Shown: positions 1 through 8,262, counted from the stretch's first letter. The stretch is 52,207 nucleotides of DNA from Deltaproteobacteria bacterium (GCA_947477565.1 CANJUR010000031.1:1-52207); one strand, 5' to 3'. Notes: generated from the sequence alone by a model not told the origin. A program made the numbers and translations.

Positions 1-336
1 GATGAGGGCTCGAGGTAGGCTCCCGGTCGATCGTTCGGCCCCGATGAGGACTCGAGGGAGGCTCCCGGTCGATCGTTCGGCCCCGATGAGGACTCCAGGG
101 AGGCTCCCGGTCGATCGTTCGGCCCCGATGAGGGCTCGAGGTAGGCTCCCGGTCGATCGTTCGGCCCCGATGAGGACTCGAGGGAGGCTCCCGGTCGATC
201 GTTCGGCCCCGATGAGGACTCCAGGTAGGCTCCCGGTCGATCGTTCGGCCCCGATGAGGGCTCGAGGGAGGCTCCCGGTCGATCGTTCGGCCCCGATGAG
301 GACTCCAGGGAGGCTCCCGGTAGCTCCGTCGGCCCT
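1..336. repeat. 42-bp tandem satellite, eight units, the last degenerate
   Basis: Units begin at 1, 43, 85, 127, 169, 211, 253 and 295. Each has a variable head (GATGAGGRCTCSAGGKAGG) and an invariant tail (CTCCCGGTCGATCGTTCGGC plus CC). The eighth unit loses the tail consensus after about 325. The head variants cycle in threes (types A, B, C, A, B, C', A', C), so a 126-bp higher-order period lies over the 42-bp one, which suggests growth by multi-unit duplication. The array runs off the left edge, so its full size is unknown. It ends about 50 bp before the radical SAM start codon. Because 42 is divisible by three, a frame stays open through it, but the repeated Arg/Pro-rich peptide has no family resemblance and I do not call it a gene. 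Confidence 0.95.
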
Positions 337-384
337 CCTGGGCCTCCATCGGGAGCGTCGGAGTGCGCTAGAACGCCGCCCACG

Positions 385-1251
385 ATGCGCTACGAAGGCT
401 CCATCTACCGGCCGCCCTCGGAGGCCGACGCACTCATCCTCCAGGCCACCATCGGGTGCTCCTGGAACCACTGCACCTACTGCGACATGTACCGCGCGAA
501 GACCTTCCGGGTGCGCGCGCTCGACGAGGTTCTCGCGGACCTCGACGCGGCCGCGCGGAGCGACGACACCGTCGAGAAGCTCTTCGTGGCCGACGGCGAC
601 GCCCTCGTGCTGCCCATGGATCACTGGCTGCCCATCCTCGACCGCGCTGTAGCCCTCTTCCCCCGGCTGCGGCGCGTGTCGGCGTACGCGATGGCTCGCA
701 ACGTTCTTGGGAAGACCGACGCGGAGCTACGCACGCTGCGGTCTCGCGGTCTCGCGCTGCTCTACATGGGACCGGAGTCCGGTGACGACATCACGCTCAA
801 GCGCATCGCGAAGGGCGACGACTCCGCGGCGCACGTCGCCGCCGCACACCGGGCGCACGCCGCCGGCATGGAACTCAGCGTCATCGCCCTCCTGGGCATC
901 GGCATGGAGCGCAGCGCAGCGCACGCCGAGGGCACCGCGCGGCTCGTCACGGACATGAACCCCGCGTACTTCTCGGCGCTCACGGTGACCATTGTTCCGG
1001 GCACCCCGCTGGCCACGCTCGCCGGTCGCGGTCGCTTCGCGGTGCCGCCGACGCCAGACCTGCTGCGCGAGCTTCGCGCGATGGTGGACCTCGCGCGCCC
1101 GACGGACGCGCTCTTCCGCACCAACCACGCGTCAAACCACCTGCCTCTGGGCGGTCGTCTGCCGCGCGACCGCGAGCGCATCGTGGAGGTCATCGACGCC
1201 GCCATCGACGGGCGCATCGCGCTGCGGTCTGAGCGCTCGCGCGGGCTCTGA
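385..1251 (+). CDS. Radical SAM protein, COG1032-like family of unknown reaction
   Basis: The product has 288 residues. The N-terminus carries the family signature YRPPSEADALILQ followed by GCSWNHCTYCDMY. Cys25, Cys30 and Cys33 form the Cx4Cx2C cluster typical of this branch, whereas most radical SAM enzymes have Cx3Cx2C; the three cysteines should bind a 4Fe-4S cluster that cleaves S-adenosylmethionine. The segment MGPESGDDITLKRIAKG (about 132-148) fits the SAM-binding part of the barrel. There is no B12-binding domain and no extra Cys-rich SPASM tail. The substrate is unknown. The gene stands alone, just downstream of the satellite array, and its ATG has no strong ribosome binding site. Confidence 0.85.
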   Translation: MRYEGSIYRPPSEADALILQATIGCSWNHCTYCDMYRAKTFRVRALDEVLADLDAAARSDDTVEKLFVADGDALVLPMDHWLPILDRAVALFPRLRRVSAYAMARNVLGKTDAELRTLRSRGLALLYMGPESGDDITLKRIAKGDDSAAHVAAAHRAHAAGMELSVIALLGIGMERSAAHAEGTARLVTDMNPAYFSALTVTIVPGTPLATLAGRGRFAVPPTPDLLRELRAMVDLARPTDALFRTNHASNHLPLGGRLPRDRERIVEVIDAAIDGRIALRSERSRGL

Positions 1252-1393
1252 TCAGGTTTGGTGACGACGTAGAGAGCGCCCGCGGGGTCAGTCGTACCGG
1301 GGAGAGAACTTCCCTCGCCGGTTGACGCCGATGCCCCAGCGCCCGCGCCGAATACGTCTGTTGGTTTCGATGAATGGCGCCAGGCGCCGGAGG

Positions 1394-2194
1394 TCAGCCC
1401 TGAGCGATCTGGTCGCCGCGCACCCAGGACGCCGGCGTGCCGTCATCCCACTGCACCATGAACATCCCGTTGGCGGCCTGTACCACGGTCACGCCGTAGT
1501 ACTGCCCGTCGGTCCACTGCGCGAGGCAGTGCTGACCCGGCGCAAACCCGCCGCCCATCCCCTTGGCATACGGATCACCGCCGCCCTTGGCATACGGATC
1601 ACCGCCGCCCTTGGCATACGGATCACCCTTGGCATACGGATCACCGCCGCCCTTGGCGTAGGGATCGCCCTTCACGTTCTTCGCGTGGGGATCGCCGCCG
1701 TAGCCCATCTGCTGGCCTCCCATGGGCATCATGCCGGGGCTTCCCATGGGCATCATCCCCTGGGGCATCATCCCCTGGGGCATGAACGGCTCGCCGTTCA
1801 CCTGGATGTCCATGCCGGCGCCCGGATCGACCTCGCCGTCGATGTCGGCGTTGGCGGACAGGCGGTACGAGACGGCGTTTGGCGTCGTCGAAAACAGCCC
1901 ACCGGGCAGCATCGCCTGAAACGGCATCGTGTAGCGCTGGCCCGGCTGTGCGGTGAACGCGCCCGCGACCTGCAGCGGTCCGACGATGTCTTGCATGTTC
2001 TGCTGCAACCCGTTGGGGCCCTTCTGCTGCGTGGTGCAGGTGACCTTCACCGTGACGTTGGTGATCTGCTGTGCGCGCCGCCCGGCTTGAAACACCACCG
2101 TCCCTTGCAGCCCACCGCCCGCCTGGGCCTGCGCGAACTGCATCTCGATCGACAGGTTTCCACCGCCCACTCCGAAGGCATCGAACAGTCCCAT
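1394..2194 (-). CDS. Spo0M-like arrestin-fold protein with GDPYAK repeats and a C-terminal Tudor-like domain
   Basis: The product has 266 residues in three parts. Residues 1 to about 130 resemble the Spo0M (SpoOM) arrestin-like fold, starting MGLFDAFGVGGGNLSIEM. Residues about 135-215 are low complexity: a Met/Gly/Pro-rich stretch and then GDPYAK/GDPYAKGGG repeats. Residues about 217-266 look like a Tudor/agenet-type SH3 barrel, with the pattern CLAQWTDGQYYGVTV then VQWDDG. Spo0M in Bacillus affects sporulation and membrane-linked processes; the role here is unknown. No signal peptide is seen, so it is probably cytoplasmic. The combination of the two folded domains through a repeat tether is unusual. 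Its 3' end faces the radical SAM gene. Confidence 0.75.
   Translation of the reverse strand: MGLFDAFGVGGGNLSIEMQFAQAQAGGGLQGTVVFQAGRRAQQITNVTVKVTCTTQQKGPNGLQQNMQDIVGPLQVAGAFTAQPGQRYTMPFQAMLPGGLFSTTPNAVSYRLSANADIDGEVDPGAGMDIQVNGEPFMPQGMMPQGMMPMGSPGMMPMGGQQMGYGGDPHAKNVKGDPYAKGGGDPYAKGDPYAKGGGDPYAKGGGDPYAKGMGGGFAPGQHCLAQWTDGQYYGVTVVQAANGMFMVQWDDGTPASWVRGDQIAQG
1560..1670. repeat. In-gene short tandem repeats encoding GDPYAK linkers
   Basis: Units of about 24 bp (core CCTTGGCATACGGATCACC on the plus strand) recur five times, with one shortened spacing, inside the Spo0M-like gene. They encode the Gly/Asp/Pro/Tyr/Ala/Lys linker. Copies are nearly identical at the DNA level, which suggests recent expansion or homogenisation. 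Confidence 0.85.
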
Positions 2195-2286
2195 GGCGTT
2201 GATCTCCGACGTCCCCCCGCAACGCGCGAGCCGTGACGCGCGCGGAGACTACCCCGCACATCTCGCCGTGCGGAAGCCTCGTGGCG

Positions 2287-2928
2287 CTATCGACCGGCGA
2301 GCGCGAGCAACCGACGGATCTCGTCTTCCGACAGCGGCACCGCGCTCCCGGCGGCGCGCGCGGCGAGGGTGATCTTCGCGGTGTGCTCGATGATCTCCGT
2401 TCGCATCACGCCGGTCATCGGATCATCGCAGAGCACCACGCTCCCGTGCCGCGCGAGCATGAACGCCTCGCACCCTGCGGCCACGACTGCGGCGACCCCG
2501 TCGGGCACATCGGAGGTGGTCGGCGAGGCGTACGGCACCGTCAGCACGCGCCCCATCGCGAACAGAATCTCCGGCACCACCGGCGGGTCGAGTCCGAAGC
2601 CCGCCACGGTGAGGCCCACCGCGCTCGGCGGGTGTGCGTGCACCACGCACGCGAGCGTGGGCTTCTGTTGATAGAGCGCGAGGTGCAGCTTCAACTCCGA
2701 CGAGGGCTTTCCTCCGCGGATGACTTTCCCGTCGAGGTCGAGCAGCACCAGGTCGCCTTCGCGGAGCATCCCCTTGTGCGCGCCCGATGGTGTGCAGAGC
2801 AGCCGCCGGTCGCCGACGCGCGCGGAGAGGTTGCCGTCCGTCGGACCAATGAGCCCGCGCTCGTAGAGCACCCGACCGGCGTCGCAGAGGGCCTTACGCA
2901 AGGAGGGTTCGGTCACGGGGGCGCGCAT
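2287..2928 (-). CDS. Class II aldolase/adducin family protein (fuculose-phosphate aldolase-like)
   Basis: The product has 213 residues, the usual length for FucA-type aldolases. Motifs in order are GNLS (32-35), TPSG (46-49), SSE (76-78), HAHP (97-100) and ARHG (159-162). His97, His99 and His161 match the three Zn ligands and Glu78 the catalytic acid of L-fuculose-1-phosphate aldolase. The family cleaves or epimerises phosphorylated sugars or related hydroxy acids; the substrate cannot be read from sequence. It is divergent from the aconitase-type gene, and the 118-bp gap between them should hold both promoters. Confidence 0.85.
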   Translation of the reverse strand: MRAPVTEPSLRKALCDAGRVLYERGLIGPTDGNLSARVGDRRLLCTPSGAHKGMLREGDLVLLDLDGKVIRGGKPSSELKLHLALYQQKPTLACVVHAHPPSAVGLTVAGFGLDPPVVPEILFAMGRVLTVPYASPTTSDVPDGVAAVVAAGCEAFMLARHGSVVLCDDPMTGVMRTEIIEHTAKITLAARAAGSAVPLSEDEIRRLLALAGR

Positions 2929-3046
2929 CGCGCGGCACCTGTAGCACGGGGCGCGGCGGTGATCGTGGGCGTTGCATCGGTGCGAGTCGGTCGCCTATCG
3001 TGCGCGCCCTTACGGCGGAAGCTCGACTCGAAAGGTACGATCGGTG

Positions 3047-5008
3047 ATGGCGCGCGAAGACAGCGTACGGTTCCCAGGGCGAACCTTGTTTCTCACCGAA
3101 GACCCGGGCTTGCTGTCGCAGCAGCTTCAGGGGGCCGACCTTGCGTGGGACCCTGAGCACCCGCTCATCGACAACATCTCCACCGACGAGATCACCCCTG
3201 GGTGGGTCTGCTACTACTACGACGAGACGCTCGCGGAGTACTGTCTGGTGGGGCTGCGCGGCAACCGGGTGCAGCGCAACGACGTGAAGTCCGGGGGCTT
3301 CTCGGTGATCGTCTCCGGGCGGTCGAAGGGCTGCGGAAGCTCGCGGGAGACGGCGCCGTACTCCGAGTTGAAGTCCGGTGTTCAGCTCGTCATCGCGCGC
3401 AACATCGAGAAGATCTACAGCCAGAACGCGCAGAACATCGGGCTGCTCACGAGCACGGATTTCGGGCTCATTCCGCGCATTGCGCGTGGCGAGTCCATTC
3501 CACTGGAGGAGTTCACCCGCGGGCTCGATCCGATCTCCGTGGACATCGTGCGGGCGGGAGGGCTCTTCGAGTACTCCAAGCTGCGCATGGCGGGCGAGCG
3601 CTCGCCGCCGACCATCACCACCGCGGCGCGTCCGATGACGCTGACGGAGAAGATTCTCGCCGCGCACGCCGTCGTCGACCTGAAGAACGACCGCATCGGG
3701 GTGTCTGCTCTCACCCCTGGCGACGCGCTCTTCGTGCGCGCGGACGTGCGTTTCTCGCATGAGTACGTGACGCCGATGGCAGATGCGCTCTTCCGCGGAG
3801 CCTTCGGCGACGACGCGCGGGTGACTGATCCGGCGAGCGTCTACACCTTCCGCGATCACCTTACTTTCCTCGACGACGTGATGAGCGAGGCCCACAAGAA
3901 GATGGGTCTGAAGGAGGTCGCGCACCGCCTTGCGGTGGTGCAGGAAGACTTCTCCCGGGCGCAGGGCGTGAAGCACTACGGCGAGGTGCAGAACAAGGTC
4001 GGCCGCGGCTCGCAGGCCATCTGCCACAACGCCGTCATCGAGGACATCGCGCTGCCCGGCCAGGTAGTGACGGGCACGGACTCGCACACCTGCATGGCGG
4101 GCGCGCTCGGGTGCTTCGCCTTCGGTGTTGGCAGCACCGACATGGCCAACGCGTGGTTTACCCGCGACGTGCGGGTGCGGGTTCCGGAGAGCGTTCTTGT
4201 GCACCTCACGGGGGCGTTGCGTCCCGGGGTGTCGGCCAAGGACGTGATGCTCCACCTGCTTTCGCAGGAGTACTTCAAGGACGGCCGCGGCATCGGCAAG
4301 GTGCTCGAGTTTGCCGGGCCCGGAACCCGCGGTCTGGCCCTCGATGAGCGTGCGACGCTGACCAACATGTCCGTCGAGGCCGGAGGTTTCACCGGCATCA
4401 TCGAGGCCGACGAACTGGTGGTGGACTACCTTGTTCACAAGCGGGGTCTCGCGGCCGCTGAGGTGCGCGCGTGCCTGGTTCAGGCCGACGCCGGGGCCAC
4501 GTACGCGCACCGCTTCGACGTCGATCTCGACCTGCTCGGCGCGATGGTGGCGACGCCGGGCGACCCGCGCAACGGCGTGGCGCTCTCGTCGCTGCCCGAC
4601 ACCATCAAGATCGACGTGGCCTACGGCGGCAGCTGCACGGGTGGCAAGAAGGCCGACATGGACATGTACGCCTCGGTGCTCTCCCGCGCTGTGGCGCAGG
4701 GGCGCACGGTGGCTCCAGGGGTGCGGCTGTTCATCCAGTTTGGATCGCAGGACATCCGCGAGTACGCCGAGGCGAAGGGGTACATCGAGGTGTTTCAGCG
4801 CGCCGGTGCGGAGCTCATCAACCCGTCGTGCGGGGCGTGCATCAAGGCTGGCCCCGGCGTGAGCGAGCGCGCCGACGAGGTCACGGTCAGCGCCATCAAC
4901 CGAAACTTCCCTGGCCGGTCGGGCCCCGGGCAGGTGTACCTCGCGTCGCCGTACGTCATCGCCGCGAGCGCCATCGTGGGCCGCATCGTGGGCCCCGACG
5001 CGGTGTGA
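3047..5008 (+). CDS. Aconitase/isopropylmalate-dehydratase-type protein, swivel domain first
   Basis: The product has 653 residues from the chosen ATG (MAREDSVRFPG), which follows a GAAAGG stretch; a longer frame opens at 2972 but its extra residues look non-coding. Residues about 30-185 match the LeuD-like swivel domain, including STDEITPGW and SGRSKGCGSSRETA. Residues about 197-653 match the LeuC/aconitase catalytic core. Cys349 (TDSHTC), Cys595 and Cys598 (NPSCGACIKAGPG) are the expected ligands of the 4Fe-4S cluster. The family dehydrates and rehydrates 2-hydroxy acids such as isopropylmalate, citrate or homocitrate; which one here is open. The swivel-before-core order differs from AcnA and from separate LeuC/LeuD subunits. 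Confidence 0.85.
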   Translation: MAREDSVRFPGRTLFLTEDPGLLSQQLQGADLAWDPEHPLIDNISTDEITPGWVCYYYDETLAEYCLVGLRGNRVQRNDVKSGGFSVIVSGRSKGCGSSRETAPYSELKSGVQLVIARNIEKIYSQNAQNIGLLTSTDFGLIPRIARGESIPLEEFTRGLDPISVDIVRAGGLFEYSKLRMAGERSPPTITTAARPMTLTEKILAAHAVVDLKNDRIGVSALTPGDALFVRADVRFSHEYVTPMADALFRGAFGDDARVTDPASVYTFRDHLTFLDDVMSEAHKKMGLKEVAHRLAVVQEDFSRAQGVKHYGEVQNKVGRGSQAICHNAVIEDIALPGQVVTGTDSHTCMAGALGCFAFGVGSTDMANAWFTRDVRVRVPESVLVHLTGALRPGVSAKDVMLHLLSQEYFKDGRGIGKVLEFAGPGTRGLALDERATLTNMSVEAGGFTGIIEADELVVDYLVHKRGLAAAEVRACLVQADAGATYAHRFDVDLDLLGAMVATPGDPRNGVALSSLPDTIKIDVAYGGSCTGGKKADMDMYASVLSRAVAQGRTVAPGVRLFIQFGSQDIREYAEAKGYIEVFQRAGAELINPSCGACIKAGPGVSERADEVTVSAINRNFPGRSGPGQVYLASPYVIAASAIVGRIVGPDAV

Positions 5009-5742
5009 TCGCACCGGAGCCCCTGCGTGGCGTCTCGCTCTGGCGTCCGTGCGCGCGCGGTGAGCACGAGGTGTCTCTGCGCGCGGCGGGCGAGGCCCTC
5101 GACCGCGGGCTGGTGACCCTGATCGGGGCACGGCTACGCTCCGCCACGCGGGTGCCAATCGGGTGGGATCCGTGGGCCGGTGCGGGGCTGTTTCGCGCGG
5201 GTGCCGCGCTGGCGTCGCCGGTGCTGACGTGGCGCGCAGGCGACGGGCTCGATGGCGTTCTGGTGGGCGAGGCGCTGGGGGTCGCGGTGCGCGCGGGGGC
5301 GGGGGAGCTACGGCTGACGCTGCGGGTGGACGCCGTGGAGACGACGCGCACGATCACGGTGACGGTGAGCGAGGCGGCCACGGTGGCGTGGCGGGGGCGC
5401 GCGACGACGCTGACCGACGCCGCGGCGCGGCGGTCGCTGATGGCGCGGCTGATGGCGCGGGCGACCGAGGGGCAGAGCTATGCGCGGGCGGGCGACGGAC
5501 CGCGGTGGACGGGCGCGCGGGCGGTGGCGCAGTGGCGACGGGCGACGGATGCGGGCCGGGCCGTGACATGGTGGGCGCACGACAACGACGAGGCGCGTTG
5601 GGTGGTGCGCGCCGAGGGCGACGCGGCGGGGTTGCGAGTGACCGTGGCGGGCGCGACGGAGACCGAGCTGGCCGACTGGTCGAGCGGGATGCAACACGTC
5701 ACCGCGGTGGAGCGGTCGTCGCCGTGGGTGGAATTTGGGTGA
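5005..5742 (+). CDS. Hypothetical protein translationally coupled to the dehydratase
   Basis: I do not recognise this 245-residue protein. I place the start at the GTG whose last two bases are the first two of the preceding stop codon (GTGA overlap). The frame stays open much further upstream, but that part lies over the dehydratase core. The sequence is rich in Ala, Gly, Arg and Trp, shows no signal peptide or membrane helix, and has several Trp-containing segments such as VAWRG, RWTGARAVAQW and VTWWAHDNDEARW, which suggest a beta-rich fold. The tight coupling implies a role alongside the dehydratase, but nothing in the sequence says what. Confidence 0.7.
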   Translation: MIAPEPLRGVSLWRPCARGEHEVSLRAAGEALDRGLVTLIGARLRSATRVPIGWDPWAGAGLFRAGAALASPVLTWRAGDGLDGVLVGEALGVAVRAGAGELRLTLRVDAVETTRTITVTVSEAATVAWRGRATTLTDAAARRSLMARLMARATEGQSYARAGDGPRWTGARAVAQWRRATDAGRAVTWWAHDNDEARWVVRAEGDAAGLRVTVAGATETELADWSSGMQHVTAVERSSPWVEFG

Positions 5743-5766
5743 GCGGAGGAGAGCGGAGGGAGGAAA

Positions 5767-6057
5767 TCAGGCGGAGGCGGGAGCGGCGGACTGGTCGCTC
5801 GAGACGCCCGGGTAGACCGAGACCTTCTTGCGATCGTTCTTCGTGCGCTCGTACTTCACGACGCCGTCGATGAGGGCGAAGAGCGTGTAGTCCTTGCCGG
5901 TGCCGACGTTGTTGCCCGCGTGCACGGTGCTGCCCACCTGGCGGACGATGATGCCGCCCGCGCGAATGTCCTGCCCCGCCCAGACCTTGATTCCGCGGTG
6001 CTGGGCGTTGCTGGTTCGTCCGTTGCGGGTTGAACCCTGACCTTTTTTGTGTGCCAT
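5767..6057 (-). CDS. rpmA: 50S ribosomal protein L27
   Basis: The product has 96 residues, with the family start [16 protein letters not shown] and core segments [19 protein letters not shown] and [14 protein letters not shown]27 sits in the large subunit with its N-terminal tail reaching the peptidyl transferase centre. There is no N-terminal extension of the kind cleaved in Firmicutes. The C-terminus has a short Ala/Ser-rich extension. It lies 6 bp downstream of rplU in the usual rplU-rpmA operon; the commonly adjacent obgE is not next to it here. Confidence 0.98.
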   Translation of the reverse strand: MAHKKGQGSTRNGRTSNAQHRGIKVWAGQDIRAGGIIVRQVGSTVHAGNNVGTGKDYTLFALIDGVVKYERTKNDRKKVSVYPGVSSDQSAAPASA

Positions 6058-6063
6058 GGCGCG

Positions 6064-6372
6064 CTATCCCTCGATGCCCGTGATGTGGAGCTCGGTGAAC
6101 GGCTGCCGGTGGCCGTTCTTGCGCCGGTAGTTCTTACGGCGCTTCATCTTGAACACGATGATCTTCTTCGCGCGATCCTGCGCGACGATCTCGGCGTTGA
6201 CCTTGACGCCCTCGACGGAGGGCTTGCCCACGCGGATGGTCTCACCACCCACCATGAGCACGTGATCGAAGGAGATCGTGGTGCCACGATCGCCCGGCAG
6301 TTTCTCCACTCGGAGCCGGTCGCCGGGGCTTACCCGGTACTGCTTACCACCGGTCTTGATGACGGCGTACAT
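6064..6372 (-). CDS. rplU: 50S ribosomal protein L21
   Basis: The product has 102 residues, [20 protein letters not shown] at the start and [20 protein letters not shown] near the end, both diagnostic for L21. L21 binds 23S rRNA and depends on L20 for assembly. The ATG at 6372 is preceded by a good GGAGG ribosome binding site (6381-6385 on the plus strand), so I reject the longer frame that opens at 6486. It is the first gene of the rplU-rpmA operon. Confidence 0.98.
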   Translation of the reverse strand: MYAVIKTGGKQYRVSPGDRLRVEKLPGDRGTTISFDHVLMVGGETIRVGKPSVEGVKVNAEIVAQDRAKKIIVFKMKRRKNYRRKNGHRQPFTELHITGIEG

Positions 6373-6380
6373 AGTCGAAT

Positions 6381-6417
6381 CCTCCAGGTTGTCTCGAGGT
6401 GTCGGGTGCATCACCCG
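6381..6417 (-). promoter_or_regulatory. rplU ribosome binding site and leader hairpin
   Basis: The GGAGG core at 6381-6385 lies 8 bp before the rplU ATG. Upstream in the leader, 6403-6417 is a perfect CGGGTG-CAT-CACCCG hairpin. Ribosomal protein leaders are often sites of autogenous control, but this hairpin matches no L21 leader that I know, so a regulatory role is only a guess. Confidence 0.5.
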
Positions 6418-6487
6418 GCTACATCCTCGACGGAAGGCCGCGGGTTGTACGTGACGCATCGGCGCCACGTCAAGGCCGCAGCTCACT

Positions 6488-6946
6488 TCACTCCACGCGC
6501 AGCGCCCCGATCGAGCGGAGGTACGCGCGCAGCGCCGGGAGGTGCTCCTCGCGCAGGTCGGCCGGGGCCACCGCAGGGATCAAACCCCCGTCGTCGGAGC
6601 CCGCGTGCAACTCGGCCTCGAGGCGCGCGCTGGTGACGTCGCGGTTGGTCAGCACGCCGCCCGCGGCGTCGGGGCCGTGGCAGCTCGCGCACGCGACCTC
6701 GAAACGCTCGCGTCCGGCCTGCACCAGTTCGGCCGTGTCGTTGGCGCTGCGCCGGGGCCGCGGGGTCTCGTCTCCGCCCGACGAGGTCGCCGCAGCGGCC
6801 GCCGCGACGGGCACCGGCGTCGGATCGCACGACGCCAGCGCGACCACCGCCATCACCATCAGCCAACACGCACGCGCGTCACGGAGCATCATCAGTGGAC
6901 GAGGGGTTATCGCGAATCGCCCCGGCGGGTCCAGTCTGCGGCTCAT
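6488..6946 (-). CDS. Lipoprotein c-type cytochrome lacking the expected axial Met
   Basis: The product has 152 residues when started at the ATG that overlaps the previous stop as ATGA; an inner ATG pair at 6892/6889 would give a conventional short signal peptide. The lipobox is VALASC followed by DP, so the mature protein should be lipid-anchored outside the inner membrane. A single haem site CASCHG follows a Pro/Ala/Ser linker. The fold ends with the usual LRAYLRSIG helix. Where class I cytochromes have GxMP, this one reads GLIPAV, and no Met follows the CxxCH. His in AELHAGS or EEHLPAL might replace it, or the haem may be five-coordinate. Confidence 0.85.
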   Translation of the reverse strand: MSRRLDPPGRFAITPRPLMMLRDARACWLMVMAVVALASCDPTPVPVAAAAAATSSGGDETPRPRRSANDTAELVQAGRERFEVACASCHGPDAAGGVLTNRDVTSARLEAELHAGSDDGGLIPAVAPADLREEHLPALRAYLRSIGALRVE

Positions 6947-8217
6947 CCACGGAGCTTCTGCCCGAGGGCGATGACGTCGGCGTTGCGCGGGTCGAGCCGA
7001 GCGGCCTGATCGAGAGCGGCGCGCGCGCTCGCGGTGCGACCGGCCTTGAAGTAAACCCGCGTCAGGCACAGGGGAGCGGCGATGAGGTCGGGCGCGATGC
7101 GTGCTGCGCGCTTCGCATATTCCGCGGCGCGCGCGAAGTCCTGAGCGGCCTCGCAGAGCGCCTGCGCGGCGTTCAGGGCGGCCTGTCCATCGGCCGGGCG
7201 CAGGTCGGCGATCTTCGCCCAGAGTTCGCCCGCGCTGTCCCACCGCTGGGCCTTCTCGGCGTTGCGCGCGGCGTTGGCGAAACGCTGCACCTCGTGATCC
7301 TGGAGCGTCTCCTCCGCGCGTGTCAGCCGCAATCGCCAGGCTGCGTCGTCGGGCCGAAGCGTCAGCGCGTGGCGCAGTAAACGAACGATCTCCGCGTGGT
7401 CGTCGTTGCGGGCGGCCTTTTCAATGAGCAGTTCGATGTCCTCCAGGCTGCGCTGCACCTCGCGGGTGCGGTTCTCCGCGCGCATTCGGTTGAGGGACTC
7501 CAGAGCCATGCCTGAGGGAAGCGTCCCGGCGCCCGTCATCGGCGGCTGCGGCTGCGACGGGAGCCGTGCCATCGGCGGCGGCGGCTGCGACGGGAGCCGT
7601 GCCATCGGCGGCGGCGGCTGTGACGGGAGCCGCGCCATCGGCGGCGGCGGCTGCGACGGGAGCCGTGCCATCGGGGGCGGCGGCGTCGGCTGCACGGAGG
7701 CCGTCGGGTGGCGCGCGACGACGGGCATCGGGACGCGAGCGTCGCGGGCGATTGCCGACGGCGGCATGGGGACGTCGCGGCCGTACATCGGCGGCGGCGT
7801 CTTTGGGTTGGCGCGCGTCGGCATCGGCGTCGGCGGGCGGGCGTCGCGGGCGGGTTCGTCGATGCCGCGGAGCTCGGACGACAGGGCGAGGCGTCGGTCG
7901 TAGCAGGACCGACGATCGGGCTCGCCGAGCACGGCGAAAGCCATGTCGATCTCTCGCGTGATGGCATCGATATGCAGTGCATAACCACCGAGGTCACGGC
8001 CCGCGAAGCGGTCGCTGCGGAAGCGCTCGATCTGATCGAAGTAGGCCCCGCGGAGCGCCGCACGGTCGCAGTCGCGCACCACCCCGAGTACTTCATAATA
8101 GCTACCCGAGAGACGGTCGAACATCGCTTGCAGCGTCTCGCGTTCGATGGCGCTCAGGGCGCCGATGCTCCGATGACTGGAATCGCTCATGGGATCTTCC
8201 GGGGGTCGTTTGGGCAT
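6943..8217 (-). CDS. Degenerate J-domain and TPR protein with Pro-rich repeats
   Basis: The product has 424 residues. Residues about 38-110 resemble a DnaJ J-domain (SYYEVLGVVRDCDRAALRGA, then ITREIDMAFAVLGEPDRRSC). The HPD tripeptide needed to stimulate DnaK is replaced by RSD, so the classic co-chaperone function is doubtful. A Pro-rich linker follows, with four 11-residue repeats (ARLPSQPPPPM). The C-terminal ~170 residues form TPR-like helical pairs. The gene is 45 bp downstream of the kinase gene and overlaps the cytochrome gene start by 4 bp, so the three form a probable operon. An alternative ATG at 8190 also has a plausible ribosome binding site. Confidence 0.75.
   Translation of the reverse strand: MPKRPPEDPMSDSSHRSIGALSAIERETLQAMFDRLSGSYYEVLGVVRDCDRAALRGAYFDQIERFRSDRFAGRDLGGYALHIDAITREIDMAFAVLGEPDRRSCYDRRLALSSELRGIDEPARDARPPTPMPTRANPKTPPPMYGRDVPMPPSAIARDARVPMPVVARHPTASVQPTPPPPMARLPSQPPPPMARLPSQPPPPMARLPSQPPPPMARLPSQPQPPMTGAGTLPSGMALESLNRMRAENRTREVQRSLEDIELLIEKAARNDDHAEIVRLLRHALTLRPDDAAWRLRLTRAEETLQDHEVQRFANAARNAEKAQRWDSAGELWAKIADLRPADGQAALNAAQALCEAAQDFARAAEYAKRAARIAPDLIAAPLCLTRVYFKAGRTASARAALDQAARLDPRNADVIALGQKLRG
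7541..7682. repeat. 33-bp in-gene tandem repeats encoding ARLPSQPPPPM
   Basis: Four nearly identical 33-bp units (core GACGGGAGCCGTGCCATCGG) lie inside the J-domain/TPR gene and encode its Pro-rich linker. Differences between units are one or two bases. Copy number probably varies between strains. Confidence 0.85.
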
Positions 8218-8262
8218 CAGTTCATACCTCTACGGCTGCCACCCCGCGAAGCATAAGCGGCG

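Noticed and set aside
1..336. CRISPR array
   Set aside because: Units are directly adjacent with no unique spacers, and no cas gene is near.
2..652. A 216-codon frame through the satellite
   Set aside because: It is open because the 42-bp unit is divisible by three and GC-rich; it overlaps the radical SAM gene in another frame and its peptide is a pure repeat followed by Arg/Ser/Pro-rich shadow sequence.
2894..5158. A 754-codon antisense frame over the dehydratase gene
   Set aside because: The sense strand encodes clear aconitase motifs and Fe-S cysteines; the antisense product is Arg/His/Ala-rich shadow sequence typical of high-GC DNA.
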